DNA of 64,000 bases from an uncultured Clostridia bacterium (GTDB taxonomy: Bacteria > Bacillota > Clostridia > Christensenellales > CAG-138): the NCBI GenBank assembly GCA_944366945.1, contig CALVWJ010000012.1:1-64000 (forward strand), in the 5' to 3' direction. Each line of letters opens with the position of its first letter. The first letter of the stretch is position 1. Both the position numbers and the translations under genes were made by a program. This document shows positions 55,330 to 64,000 of this stretch, piece after piece. Under the pieces are notes generated by a model that was given only the letters and a program-made list of their open reading frames with translations, did not search any database and was not told the origin of the DNA.

Positions 55330-55554
55330 AATGAAATCAATAAATATGGAACATTTTGGGAACATCCCCCATAAATAAAATCACGGCCGCCGCGCACTCC
55401 ACAGCATGCGGTGCGGCACGAAAGAAAAGGAGGCTTTAAACAAACCCGAGCAGCTCGCGGTGCGGCAGTGTGGAGACCTGCCGTAAAGCATGGCACAGCA
55501 AGCCTGTGCATGCGAGGCGGTTGAAGCGGAGGCTTTGCCGCCAGAGCTGGAAAC
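55330..55554. other. Leader of the sugar ABC ATPase gene
   Basis: 225 bp, rich in short dyads (for example GCGGTTGAAGCGG and CTCCACAGCATGCGGTGCGG). An AAAGGAGG at about 55427 has no start codon at useful spacing. The downstream gene has only a weak ribosome-binding site, so a structured leader is possible. Confidence 0.35.
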
Positions 55555-56673
55555 ATGGCGAAGGTAACGCTTAAAAACATCCAAAAGGTTTATGACAAGG
55601 ACGTAGTGGCGGTGCAGGATTTTAATCTTGAAATCGCGGACAAGGAGTTTATCGTGCTGGTTGGCCCTTCCGGGTGCGGAAAATCTACGACGCTGCGCAT
55701 GGTGGCAGGGCTTGAAGAGATCAGCGCAGGGGAACTCTATATCGGCGATAAGCTTATGAACGACATCCCGCCAAAGGACCGCGATATTGCGATGGTGTTC
55801 CAAAACTATGCGCTCTACCCCCATATGACGGTCTATGAGAACATGGCGTTTGCGCTCAAGCTGCGCAAGGAGAAAAAAGAAGTCATCGATCAAAAAGTGC
55901 GCGAAGCTGCTGAGATCCTGGATATTACGCAGTACTTGGATCGCAAACCTAAGGCGCTTTCTGGCGGCCAGCGTCAGCGTGTTGCCATCGGCAGGGCTAT
56001 CGTGCGGGATCCGCAGGTGTTCTTGATGGATGAGCCGCTTTCCAACCTGGATGCAAAGCTGCGCAACCAGATGCGCGCGGAGATCATCAAATTGCGCCAG
56101 CGCATCAATACTACATTTATCTACGTTACCCACGACCAAACTGAAGCCATGACGCTGGGCGACCGCATCGTGATTATGAAGGATGGATACATCCAGCAGA
56201 TCGGCACCCCGCAGGAAGTGTTTAACCACCCGGCAAACATTTTTGTTGCTGGTTTTATTGGCTCTCCGCAGATGAACTTCTTTGAAGCAAGGCTGGAGAA
56301 AGAGGCGGAAGGCTATTATGTTGCGCTTAGCACAGCACGTGTACATCTGCCGGAGGATAAGCAGCAGGCGTTGCGCGCAAAGGATGCACAACCGCAGACC
56401 ATTACGCTGGGGATTCGGCCGGAACATGTTATGCTTTGTGCAGATGATGCTGCCGCGCATATCTCCGCTACAGTGGATGTTTCAGAGATGATGGGGAGCT
56501 CTGTGCATTTGCATGTGAATGCAAATGGTAAGGATGTTGTGGTAATCATCCCCACGCTGGATCTGCAGGGAATGCCGCAACAGGATTTCACCTATGGCGC
56601 AAAAGTTAACTTCACATTTGGTGGGAATGTGATCCATATGTTTAATCCAGAAACGGGAGAAAATCTCATCTAA
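55555..56673 (+). CDS. Sugar ABC transporter ATPase (MsmK/UgpC type)
   Basis: 372 residues. Walker A GPSGCGKST, signature LSGGQRQRV, Walker B VFLMDEPLSNLD and the switch YVTHDQTEAM are present. A C-terminal TOBE/regulatory domain (from about 240) contains LGIRPEHVML. Such ATPases energise several CUT1-type sugar importers; here no permease or binding protein is near, so it is likely a shared ATPase. It is a single-gene unit with a terminator. Confidence 0.94.
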   Translation: MAKVTLKNIQKVYDKDVVAVQDFNLEIADKEFIVLVGPSGCGKSTTLRMVAGLEEISAGELYIGDKLMNDIPPKDRDIAMVFQNYALYPHMTVYENMAFALKLRKEKKEVIDQKVREAAEILDITQYLDRKPKALSGGQRQRVAIGRAIVRDPQVFLMDEPLSNLDAKLRNQMRAEIIKLRQRINTTFIYVTHDQTEAMTLGDRIVIMKDGYIQQIGTPQEVFNHPANIFVAGFIGSPQMNFFEARLEKEAEGYYVALSTARVHLPEDKQQALRAKDAQPQTITLGIRPEHVMLCADDAAAHISATVDVSEMMGSSVHLHVNANGKDVVVIIPTLDLQGMPQQDFTYGAKVNFTFGGNVIHMFNPETGENLI

Positions 56674-56688
56674 ACGCGTTTATAAGTT

Positions 56689-56720
56689 AAAAAGCGGGCG
56701 GCCGATGGCGGCCCGCTTTT
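56689..56720 (+). terminator. Terminator of the sugar ATPase gene
   Basis: AAAGCGGGC / GCCCGCTTTT with extra pairing in the loop, ending in Ts. Confidence 0.85.
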
Positions 56721-57184
56721 ACGTAAAACGCCCGCTTAAAGAGAAGCAATACAGGAAAACGTTGGCTATTTTTGGCCTTGCGGTGCCCTAATGGATTTTG
56801 GAAGAGGATGCCTTGTGCTAGAACAAATGGACGAAAGCGGTTTTAAGCTCCTGTAAAGGGCAGAGTTCAAAGCGGAATGGAGATAGCGGCTCAGTAGGAA
56901 ACACGCAGCTGCCTTATTATACTGCATCTTAAGGGCATAGAGACTGTATGCCCTTAGAAAATTACCCAGGGCCTGTTTCAAACTTTTTAAAACATCAAGC
57001 CTCGGCACGCTCAAACTGAATCGACTTTTGGATGGCCATTCGCAGATCGCATACTGAAAATCCGCTTCTAATTTCACAATCCCGTCATTTTGGTTCACAT
57101 TTTACCGCGAATAGGCCTTTTTTCTTACGCAAGCGGGCAGTATAATTAATAAAAACAAAAGATGGTTCGGGATGGAGGAGCAAA
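56721..57184. other. Intergenic region upstream of ftsH
   Basis: 464 bp. A TATAAT at 57141-57146 is the probable ftsH -10 with a poor T-rich -35. A minus-strand frame of 110 codons (56766-57098) lacks a ribosome-binding site and any recognisable domain and is not called. Confidence 0.45.
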
Positions 57185-59020
57185 ATGGGCAACATGAAAG
57201 AGCATAAACCGTCGAAAAAGCCCCTAGTGTATTATTGTATTGTAGTAGCAGTCATCATGCTATTGCTGAATTCCACCGTTTTTCCCATGCTTATGGAAGC
57301 GCAGGTCATTGAGGTTGGCTACAATGAATTCCTGCAGATGGTGGATGCTGGAAAAGTGAAACAGGTCGCTCGCAGCGAGGGGGAAGGGATGATTACCTTC
57401 CTTGCGCTGGATGATGCCGGGCGTGAGCGCGTTTTTAAAACGGGCATCTGGCCGGATGAAACGTTAATGGAGCGGCTTACTAATGCAGATGTTGAATTTG
57501 CTGAAGCGATTCCAACCCAAAGTTCTCCGTTGCTTACATTCCTATTGACTTGGATTCTACCGATTTTGATTTTTGCTGCCCTGGGCCAGTTTATGATGCG
57601 GAGGTTGCAAAACGGAGGCATCGGGCCCAACGCGATGAGCTTTGGAAAGGCAAATGCCAAGATTTATGTGGAAGCGCAAACGGGCAAAACATTTGCGGAC
57701 GTGGCTGGGGAAGATGAGGCCAAGGAAGCGCTGACAGAGATCGTGGACTTTTTGCACAAGCCAAGCAAATATACGAGGATCGGCGCACGGCTTCCGAAAG
57801 GCGCACTGCTCGTGGGCCCTCCGGGTACAGGGAAGACGCTGCTTGCAAAAGCTGTAGCAGGTGAAGCACAGGTGCCCTTTTTCTCCATTTCGGGTTCCGA
57901 ATTTGTAGAGATGTTCGTGGGCATGGGCGCTGCGAAGGTGCGCGACCTGTTCAAGCAGGCGAATGAAAAGGCACCGTGCATTGTATTTATTGATGAAATT
58001 GATACCATCGGCAAAAAACGGGAGAATGGCCTTGGGGGAAATGACGAGCGGGAACAGACGCTTAACCAGCTTTTGACGGAGATGGATGGATTCGATGGAA
58101 AAAACGGCGTGGTAATTCTTGCAGCAACAAACCGGCCGGATTCGCTGGATCCTGCATTGCTCCGCCCCGGACGGTTCGATCGGCGCATCCCCGTGGAGCT
58201 TCCGGATCTTAAAGGCCGGGAAGAGATCCTTAAGGTGCATGCAAAAGATGTGCATATGGCGGAAAACATTGACTATAATGCGATTGCTAGGGCAACGAGT
58301 GGAGCTTCTGGCGCAGAGCTTGCAAATATCGTTAACGAAGCAGCATTGCGTGCAGTGCGCATGGGGCGTAGCGTTGTGGAACAGGCGGACCTGGAAGAAA
58401 GCGTAGAAGTGGTGATCGCAGGATACCAGCGCAAGAATGCCGTGATTTCCGAAAAAGAAAAGAAGATTGTTGCATACCATGAGATTGGCCATGCATTGGT
58501 TGCCGCAAAGCAAAGCGATTCTGCGCCGGTACACAAGATTACGATTGTGCCGCGGACCTCGGGTGCGCTCGGCTATACAATGCAGGTAGAGGAGGGGGAA
58601 CATTTCCTCATGAGCCGCGAGGAGGCATTCAACAAGCTCGCAACGCTTACAGGGGGCCGCGTGGCGGAAGAATTGATTTTTGAGAGCGCAACTACAGGCG
58701 CATCTAACGACATTGAACAGGCCACACGCCTTGCACGCGCAATGGTCACGCGCTATGGCATGAGCGACCGTTTCGGAATGGTTGCGCTGGAAACCGTTGA
58801 AAACGCATACCTGGGCGGCGATACTTCGCTTGCATGTTCACAGGAAACCGCAGCGATTGTTGACCACGAAGTCGTCGAAATGGTGAAAGAAGCGCAGAAA
58901 AAGGCGCGCAAGATCCTTTCGGAGAACATGGAAGCGCTGCACCGCCTTTCCAAGTATCTTTTGGAAAAAGAAACCATTACAGGAGAAGAGTTCATGCAGA
59001 TGCTCAACCAGCAAGCATAA
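57185..59020 (+). CDS. ftsH: ATP-dependent zinc metalloprotease FtsH
   Basis: 611 residues. Two N-terminal membrane spans (about 16-34 and 113-133) enclose a short external domain. The AAA domain has [20 protein letters not shown] and the second-region RRIPVELPD. The protease zinc site reads HEIGH, where most FtsH have HEAGH, with the later glutamate/aspartate region ASNDIEQAT. It degrades membrane and regulatory proteins. A second FtsH may exist elsewhere. Strong GGAGG and a terminator. Confidence 0.96.
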   Translation: MGNMKEHKPSKKPLVYYCIVVAVIMLLLNSTVFPMLMEAQVIEVGYNEFLQMVDAGKVKQVARSEGEGMITFLALDDAGRERVFKTGIWPDETLMERLTNADVEFAEAIPTQSSPLLTFLLTWILPILIFAALGQFMMRRLQNGGIGPNAMSFGKANAKIYVEAQTGKTFADVAGEDEAKEALTEIVDFLHKPSKYTRIGARLPKGALLVGPPGTGKTLLAKAVAGEAQVPFFSISGSEFVEMFVGMGAAKVRDLFKQANEKAPCIVFIDEIDTIGKKRENGLGGNDEREQTLNQLLTEMDGFDGKNGVVILAATNRPDSLDPALLRPGRFDRRIPVELPDLKGREEILKVHAKDVHMAENIDYNAIARATSGASGAELANIVNEAALRAVRMGRSVVEQADLEESVEVVIAGYQRKNAVISEKEKKIVAYHEIGHALVAAKQSDSAPVHKITIVPRTSGALGYTMQVEEGEHFLMSREEAFNKLATLTGGRVAEELIFESATTGASNDIEQATRLARAMVTRYGMSDRFGMVALETVENAYLGGDTSLACSQETAAIVDHEVVEMVKEAQKKARKILSENMEALHRLSKYLLEKETITGEEFMQMLNQQA

Positions 59021-59100
59021 GGCTTTTAATTGAGGGAAACGGTACATAAGCGAATACCATGCTGCGCACGGAGTCGAGTTTCTCTAAAAACTAAAAACAT

Positions 59101-59137
59101 AGAAAAGGCCTAAATCTCGATTTTAGGCCTTTTTCTA
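59101..59137. terminator. Terminator of ftsH
   Basis: AGAAAAGGCCTAAA / TTTTAGGCCTTTTTCT hairpin with flanking A- and T-runs. It could also act on the other strand for the LCP gene. Confidence 0.85.
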
Positions 59138-59349
59138 TCGGCATGGAGAACCTCAAATCCCATGGGTCAGCTGGTGATTTTTGTTTGGCCAAGCGGTTGC
59201 CCTTTGATGGGGATAGCATTGAACACTCTCAAATACAGTGGAATTTTTGTTGCAGACATACTAAAAGCAGAGAGTGCGTTTTTCAGCTATACGAAAAGCG
59301 GAAGGAAAAGCCATTCCTTCCGCTTCCTAACCAATGCGTGAATGCGCGC

Positions 59350-60813
59350 TTATCCAATATGGATGCCGCTTCCGCCACTGCTACTGCCTTCATGGATGAG
59401 GTCGTCTTCCGTTTCACCCTCCGGTGCGATGAAGATGGGATCCGTTGCGCCCGAAGGGATGGCGCCGGTACCGCCTAAGCTAGCCCAGATAGAATCCGCA
59501 AGCGAGCGCACTTCCGGCGTGTATAGGTCCAGGAGCCCTTTGCTCTCTTTACGTAGCGCAGTGCTTAGGTGCGACATGGCGCTCTGCAGAGCGGAACGGT
59601 CGGCTGAACTGATGCTGCTTGAATAGTTGGTTAAAAGATATTGCGCATCCGCATAAGCACGGTTGCCTGCTGCAAGCTCTGCAGCAATCGCAACCCGGTT
59701 CGTTTCCACATAAAGCTTGATCGCCTCTACGTCTGCGTTCGGATCTACGGTAACATCTATGCCGAATATCGTTCGGATCATCTTTTCTAGCTCCGATGTA
59801 TGCAAACACCAGCAGTCCCGGGCATAGAAGGTCATGAATTCTCCGGGGACCATATGCCGATTGAGGGCATCCGTATCCATCCGAACGGCTACGAGCGCAA
59901 GGGCGCAGATCTGCTCGAAACTGAGGTTCGTTTCAATATTGCTTTGCACTGCCGTATAGATTTTTGGGATGTTTGCAATCTGCCCCGTGCTCTTCATCTG
60001 CTGGAAAATCGCAAGAAGCATGCGCTGCTGGCGGTCTGCACGCGCTACATCGGAACTCCCTTTGCGCTGACGGCAATAGTCCAGCACTGCCTGGCCGTCA
60101 AGGTGCTGTAACCCTGGGTGCAGCGTGCGCCCGTTCATGGTGACTTCGATATCTACATCGTAATCCACGCCGCCCATGGCATCAACTACTTCCTTTACTG
60201 CATTCATATCCACGCTTGCGTAGTATTGGACGGGGATGCCGCCAAAAAGGGCGCTTACCGTGTTCATCGCACTTTGATAGCCGCCATGGCTGATACCACC
60301 GCCCAACGAAAATGCGCTGTTGACCTTGCCGTAAGGATCGAGCGGATCGATCAAGCTGCCGGACTGATTGTAGAGCAAAACATAGCTGTCACGCGGAATG
60401 GAGATCATGTCAACCGCGTTTGTTTTAAAGTTGATCGTCACAAGGATCATCGTATCCGTGCGGAAAGAGCCGGACGCTTCGCGTTCCTCGCTTTTATCGA
60501 TGCCGAAAAGCATAATATTTACCCGATCCTTCATGAAGCTTAAGTCCGAAAGCGATTCTAATGTCGCTTCAGTCATGGGCGTTTCAGATGGTTCTGGCGT
60601 AAGGGAAGGTATAGGCGATGCAGAGGCGGCGCCATCCGGTGTTTCTTGCAGAGTAGGGGTTGGGGTAGCTGGATTTTGTATCGGAGTTTGCGTTGCAACT
60701 GGCGCAAACAACGTAGCGGGCGAACTGATCCGCAGTAAAAAGATACCCACAACTGCCAGCAGCAGAAAAAGCACTGCAGCTAGCAAGAACAAAACAATTT
60801 TCCGTTTCGACAT
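59350..60813 (-). CDS. LytR-CpsA-Psr (LCP) family envelope protein
   Basis: 487 residues. One N-terminal membrane span (KIVLFLLAAVLFLLLAVVGIF), a Pro/Thr/Ser-rich linker to about residue 80, then the LCP domain (about 96-265) with IMLFGIDKSE, SFRTDTMILVTIN, DMISIPRDSYV and VLDYCRQRKG followed by ARADRQQRM. LCP enzymes attach teichoic acids or other glycopolymers to peptidoglycan. The helical C-terminal ~170 residues are not recognised. I chose the ATG at 60813 with an AAGGTGAT site. Confidence 0.92.
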   Translation of the reverse strand: MSKRKIVLFLLAAVLFLLLAVVGIFLLRISSPATLFAPVATQTPIQNPATPTPTLQETPDGAASASPIPSLTPEPSETPMTEATLESLSDLSFMKDRVNIMLFGIDKSEEREASGSFRTDTMILVTINFKTNAVDMISIPRDSYVLLYNQSGSLIDPLDPYGKVNSAFSLGGGISHGGYQSAMNTVSALFGGIPVQYYASVDMNAVKEVVDAMGGVDYDVDIEVTMNGRTLHPGLQHLDGQAVLDYCRQRKGSSDVARADRQQRMLLAIFQQMKSTGQIANIPKIYTAVQSNIETNLSFEQICALALVAVRMDTDALNRHMVPGEFMTFYARDCWCLHTSELEKMIRTIFGIDVTVDPNADVEAIKLYVETNRVAIAAELAAGNRAYADAQYLLTNYSSSISSADRSALQSAMSHLSTALRKESKGLLDLYTPEVRSLADSIWASLGGTGAIPSGATDPIFIAPEGETEDDLIHEGSSSGGSGIHIG

Positions 60814-61405
60814 TTTTCGTATCACCTTCTTGAAGGCATTATACCCTGTTTGCTGCAGCGATACAAATGGTATTGCCGCGAAAGAACGTGAACAATACAT
60901 GAACAAAAACGGATGCATATGAAACTATGCAAAATATGGGAACCTTGGCATACGGTTGTACAACATAAAGCAGCATACCTCGCCGGCAGCTTTTCTTTGG
61001 GCAAATAGGCAATAAGCGCAGAAAGGGCACCTTCTTGCATGGGACACATTCCGGATTTCCAGAGAAATAGCTTTGCTGCATTTTTCCATTTTTATTGTGC
61101 TGTTGAACACAGGATTGCTTTTATTAAATGAACACCTAAAAAGCTCTAGCAGACGGCAAGGAGCGATCCTGCTCCCCCTGTATTACACAGGTTCAGCGCA
61201 CCATTGATTGTGTAGTAAACGGAAAATTCTTTTGCAAGAATAGGGCACATATCTTGCAAGATACAGCTTAAAAGCCTATAAGCCACGGGGCGCCACTTTG
61301 CAAAGAGAAACATGCATCCAGGACAGTCCCTTTGCCGCATGCTCGACTTCGGAAGCATTTTGGTTCATTTGAGCGGAAAAATTTTGCATTTCAGCGAATA
61401 CTGCA
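60814..61405. other. Intergenic region between the LCP gene and asnA
   Basis: 592 bp that separates divergent genes. Several short minus-strand frames are open but lack support. A TTGTTCA direct repeat (minus strand, about 60893-60908) may belong to the LCP promoter. Nothing else recognised. Confidence 0.4.
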
Positions 61406-61434
61406 TTGCAGATATAAACTATATAGTATAAAAT
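61406..61434 (+). promoter_or_regulatory. Promoter of asnA
   Basis: TTGCAG (61406-61411), 17 bp, TAAAAT (61429-61434). A small hairpin ACCCGC/GCGGGT lies at the start of the transcript (about 61447-61472). Confidence 0.75.
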
Positions 61435-61506
61435 AGAAAAAGTAAAACCCGCGGAGAACGGTGCGGGTGGATCAATGCATGCAGAGTTTTTAAGGAGATA
61501 TTCTCG

Positions 61507-62514
61507 ATGGCAAACACAATTATCCCCAAGGGTTACCGCTCCACGATGACGTTGTATGAAACGCAGGATGCAATTAGCTTCATCAAGCGTTCCTTCCAAG
61601 ATGGGCTTGCGCGCGCATTGCGCTTGAAGCGCGTAACAGCTCCGCTGTTCGTGCAGCCGCAGAGCGGGCTTAACGATGACCTAAACGGCGTAGAGCGTCC
61701 GGTAAGCTTTGATATCCCATGTGTTGGCACCGATGCACAGGTGGTGCATTCGCTTGCAAAATGGAAGCGGATGGCGCTTTACCGGTATGATTTCCACCCG
61801 GGCAAGGGGCTGTACACGGACATGAACGCCATCCGGCGAGATGAAACGCTTGATAACCTGCACTCGGTTTACGTTGACCAGTGGGATTGGGAAAAAGTGC
61901 TTACGCGTGAAACGCGCAATTTGGAAACGTTGCAAAACACGGTGCGCTCTATTGTGGGGTGCGTATGCGATACGCTGGATGCGCTCAAAGCACGCTATCC
62001 GCATATCCCTACCGAGCTTTCCCGCGAGGTGAAATTCATTACGACCCAGGAGCTGTTGGATCGTTATCCAGGCCTTTCGCCCAAGGAGCGGGAAAATGCA
62101 GCCGTTCGGGAGTACAAAACCGTGTTTTTAATGCAGATCGGCGGAAAGCTGAGCGACGGCAAACCACATGATGGACGCGCGCCGGACTATGACGATTGGT
62201 CGCTCAACGGCGATATCCTGTTCTATTTCCCGCTGCTGGATTGCGCAATGGAAATTTCATCCATGGGCATCCGCGTGGACGCGGAAACGCTAGACCGCCA
62301 GCTTTCAGAGGCTGGCTGCGACGCGCGCCGCTCGCTGCCGTTCCACCGCATGCTGCTTGCCGATAAACTCCCGCTTACCATAGGCGGCGGCATTGGGCAA
62401 TCCCGCATTTGCATGCTGCTGATGAACAAAGCACACATTGGTGAGGTGCAATGCTCGATTTGGGATCAAGAGACCATTGACGCCTGCGAAACGGCAGGGA
62501 TTGTTTTGCTTTAA
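61507..62514 (+). CDS. asnA: Aspartate--ammonia ligase
   Basis: 335 residues. It makes asparagine from aspartate and ammonia with ATP; its fold is that of a class II aminoacyl-tRNA synthetase. Typical blocks are FVQPQSGLNDDLNGVERPV (read in pieces), DMNAIRRDE, YVDQWDWEKV, DILFYFPLL, ELSSMGIRV-like EISSMGIRV and GGGIGQSRICMLL. Strong AAGGAGAT and its own promoter and terminator. It is a stand-alone gene. Confidence 0.97.
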   Translation: MANTIIPKGYRSTMTLYETQDAISFIKRSFQDGLARALRLKRVTAPLFVQPQSGLNDDLNGVERPVSFDIPCVGTDAQVVHSLAKWKRMALYRYDFHPGKGLYTDMNAIRRDETLDNLHSVYVDQWDWEKVLTRETRNLETLQNTVRSIVGCVCDTLDALKARYPHIPTELSREVKFITTQELLDRYPGLSPKERENAAVREYKTVFLMQIGGKLSDGKPHDGRAPDYDDWSLNGDILFYFPLLDCAMEISSMGIRVDAETLDRQLSEAGCDARRSLPFHRMLLADKLPLTIGGGIGQSRICMLLMNKAHIGEVQCSIWDQETIDACETAGIVLL

Positions 62515-62566
62515 GACGCAAAAACTCCATCCTGCAAAAATGCGGATGGAACGATGCATATATGCC

Positions 62567-62598
62567 GGGAAGTAGCGCATTCGCTGCTTCCCATTTTT
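62567..62598 (+). terminator. Terminator of asnA
   Basis: GGGAAGTAGCG / CGCTGCTTCCC stem (one mismatch), then ATTTTT. Confidence 0.85.
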
Positions 62599-62770
62599 GC
62601 TAGAGGTATGCGCTTGAAACGGGAAAGAAGATTCGCGCTATGCCAAATCAAGGCAAAATAGCATAGAAAACAACGTAAAGACTGGCTGAAAACCTAATAT
62701 GCATCTGCGTTACGGCATATGCAATGCGGCAGGCCAACGTGCGATGTGCCTGGAAGCACTGGGGCAGGAC

Positions 62771-62805
62771 CTGTTTCCCTGGACGGCATCCGCCCAGGGA
62801 AACAG
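62771..62805. other. Isolated 12-bp stem-loop
   Basis: CTGTTTCCCTGG (62771-62782) and CCAGGGAAACAG (62794-62805) form a perfect stem without a T-run, in a 350-bp gap that has no gene. It may be part of an RNA or a protein-binding site. The rest of 62599-62951 shows nothing recognisable. Confidence 0.4.
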
Positions 62806-62951
62806 ATGCTACGAGCGATCGAAGGTGCGGCTCAAGGCAGATGCCTAAGGAACCGGCCGCAACGCACATGGACTGCCACGCGCAAAGCACTGTTGGAAAC
62901 CGAGTGACAGTTAGATGCCCCTGGCGTTAAAACGGAAACAACCAAATGCAC

Positions 62952-63257
62952 TCAGAGCTGCTGGATTACGGAAAAAAGACGTTGCTGCTGCTCCGGGGTC
63001 AGCATTGGCGCAAGCCGCGCGGCAACATCCTGGAGCGCACGGTCATCAAAAGCACCGGCAGCGCGGTACTGCCGCAGCTCTTCCATCAATTCCGTGTCAT
63101 TTTTCCCGCTGTAATGCTCTACAGCATTTTGCATGGATCCGACCGCATCGGGGTCCATTTGCCCAAGCATTTCTTCATAACCGGCGGCTTCGGGGGGCAT
63201 TTGCTGCGCTGCCTGTTTTTTTTGCGCATTATTATAATTTCGTATGCTGCGTTTCAT
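62952..63257 (-). CDS. Small hydrophilic protein of unknown function
   Basis: 101 residues, helical and glutamine-rich. It has a basic, Asn/Gln-rich start (MKRSIRNYNNAQKKQAAQQ), then an acidic middle (MLGQMDPDAVGSMQ), and ends LAPMLTPEQQQRLFSVIQQL. The ending resembles a segment of the divergent neighbour (MEPFLAPAERAHIAQQIGV), hinting at a shared fold. The start at 63257 has a GGGAG site. No signal peptide or membrane span. Confidence 0.65.
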   Translation of the reverse strand: MKRSIRNYNNAQKKQAAQQMPPEAAGYEEMLGQMDPDAVGSMQNAVEHYSGKNDTELMEELRQYRAAGAFDDRALQDVAARLAPMLTPEQQQRLFSVIQQL

Positions 63258-63381
63258 ATTGATTTCAGCTCCCTTCATGCCATATATATGCATGCCGTCC
63301 GGTTTGAGACACGCCGGGTTCAAAAAGCACGCTCCCTGCATATAGTATCATAAGTGGGAAACCCTGAAGGGAGAGACGCGC

Positions 63382-63903
63382 ATGCAGAGAACGCCGCAAA
63401 ACACAATGCCGCCACGAGGCAGGCAGCCGCAGAACCAGAATGCGATCCGGCAGGGCAACAACCAGAACAGCGGGCAGAGCATCCCTGCTTCGCCTGCGCT
63501 TGCCATGGCGCGGCGCATCCGCAACGAACAGGGATTGGATCGTGCGCGGCAGTATCTGGTGGCAATGGAGCCTTTCCTTGCGCCAGCCGAACGCGCGCAC
63601 ATTGCCCAGCAGATCGGCGTAACCCTTCCAACTCCTTCCGCCCAGCAATCAGCACCGCCGTTTACCCAGAAGCAGTCACCGTTTAACGCAGGACAACAGC
63701 CGCCCTTTAGCGGAATGCCATTCGGCCAGGCCGGCGGAATGCCGTTTATGGGAAAGGGCGGTTCCATGAATCCATGGCAGATGATGCAGATGCTTTCCGG
63801 TTTGGGCGGCATGGGCAAGAAGGGAGGAACACAGGGGAAAAATAACATGGGGGACCCCATGATGCTCGCCCAAATGCTTGGTGCTATGATGGGGAAAAAG
63901 TAA
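63382..63903 (+). CDS. Gln/Gly/Met/Pro-rich protein of unknown function
   Basis: 173 residues. A disordered N terminus rich in Gln, Asn and Pro (1-38) is followed by a short helical block (LAMARRIRNEQGLDRARQY then MEPFLAPAERAHIAQQIGV). The rest is a low-complexity tail of Gly, Met, Phe and Pro (MPFGQAGGMPFMGKGG, MMQMLSGLGGMGKKGG, MMLAQMLGAMMGKK). The start follows GGGAGAG. Divergent from the preceding small gene. Such tails suggest a self-associating protein; function unknown. Confidence 0.65.
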   Translation: MQRTPQNTMPPRGRQPQNQNAIRQGNNQNSGQSIPASPALAMARRIRNEQGLDRARQYLVAMEPFLAPAERAHIAQQIGVTLPTPSAQQSAPPFTQKQSPFNAGQQPPFSGMPFGQAGGMPFMGKGGSMNPWQMMQMLSGLGGMGKKGGTQGKNNMGDPMMLAQMLGAMMGKK

Positions 63904-64000
63904 TTGACATCATAAAATAAATATGATACCGTTGATAAGCTCACGAAACAATTCCAAACGATTTCCCATGTTGTATGCGCTTTGACGGCGCAAATACTGA

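Noticed and set aside
56766..57098. 110-codon minus-strand frame upstream of ftsH
   Set aside because: No start signal or domain; it overlaps the likely ftsH leader only on the opposite strand.

Overview
The window looks like a chromosomal segment of an anaerobic, spore-forming member of the Clostridia. The evidence is a cotJABC spore-coat operon, a SpoIID-domain protein, a long Bacillus-type SRP RNA, a CIRCE-controlled groESL operon, and fermentative genes (CoA-transferase, thiolase, pyruvate phosphate dikinase). A dockerin-bearing exported protein suggests a gut or plant-fibre habitat. I cannot name a species. Core genes are moderately GC-rich; two accessory patches (about 1-2100 and 34850-36500) are clearly AT-richer and look acquired.

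Layout. 1-2100: mobile-element remnant (decayed sigma-like gene, nested hairpin) and a PadR/HAAS/lipoprotein operon. 2152-6562: a TIM-barrel gene divergent from a tight late-cobalamin operon, cobT-cobU-cobS-(short cobU-like)-cobC. 6652-9370: DUF4440 protein, an iron-ADH homologue lacking metal ligands, and an E2-like acyltransferase without a lipoyl domain. 9570-14026: rsmA, a YabE-like 3D-domain protein, and a divergent MecA-type lipoprotein PBP. 14082-17209: acetoacetate/butyrate-type CoA-transferase, thiolase and a hotdog thioesterase. 17551-17891: SRP RNA with its own promoter and terminator. 18064-24976: QueG-like protein, glycerate kinase, alanine racemase plus M20 amidohydrolase, cyclase, YqzL-like small gene, recO. 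25096-32341: ppdK, dgt, and the dnaG-rpoD macromolecular-synthesis pair. 32664-34742: SpoIID-SH3-SH3-dockerin protein. 34985-36400: a 1.35 kb patch with a GNAT gene, bounded by imperfect att-like repeats. 36533-44790: efp, a CD1247-type zinc protein, an AraC regulator and a five-gene Dpp/Opp ABC transporter preceded by a dense field of TTGCA motifs. 45352-47504: groESL. 47857-52120: a GNAT gene, a KdpDE-like two-component pair without kdpFABC, and an Xre-regulated membrane-protein operon. 52486-63903: cotJABC, galE, an MsmK/UgpC-type ATPase, ftsH, an LCP protein, asnA, and a divergent pair of unknown small proteins.

No tRNA, rRNA, CRISPR array, intact transposase or riboswitch was recognised. 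The best candidates for something undescribed are: the covarying nested hairpin at the 3' side of two unrelated accessory operons; the metal-ligand-depleted ADH next to an active-site-altered E2-like protein; the split-looking CobU pair; the dockerin on a SpoIID protein; and the operator arrays at the AraC and Xre loci.
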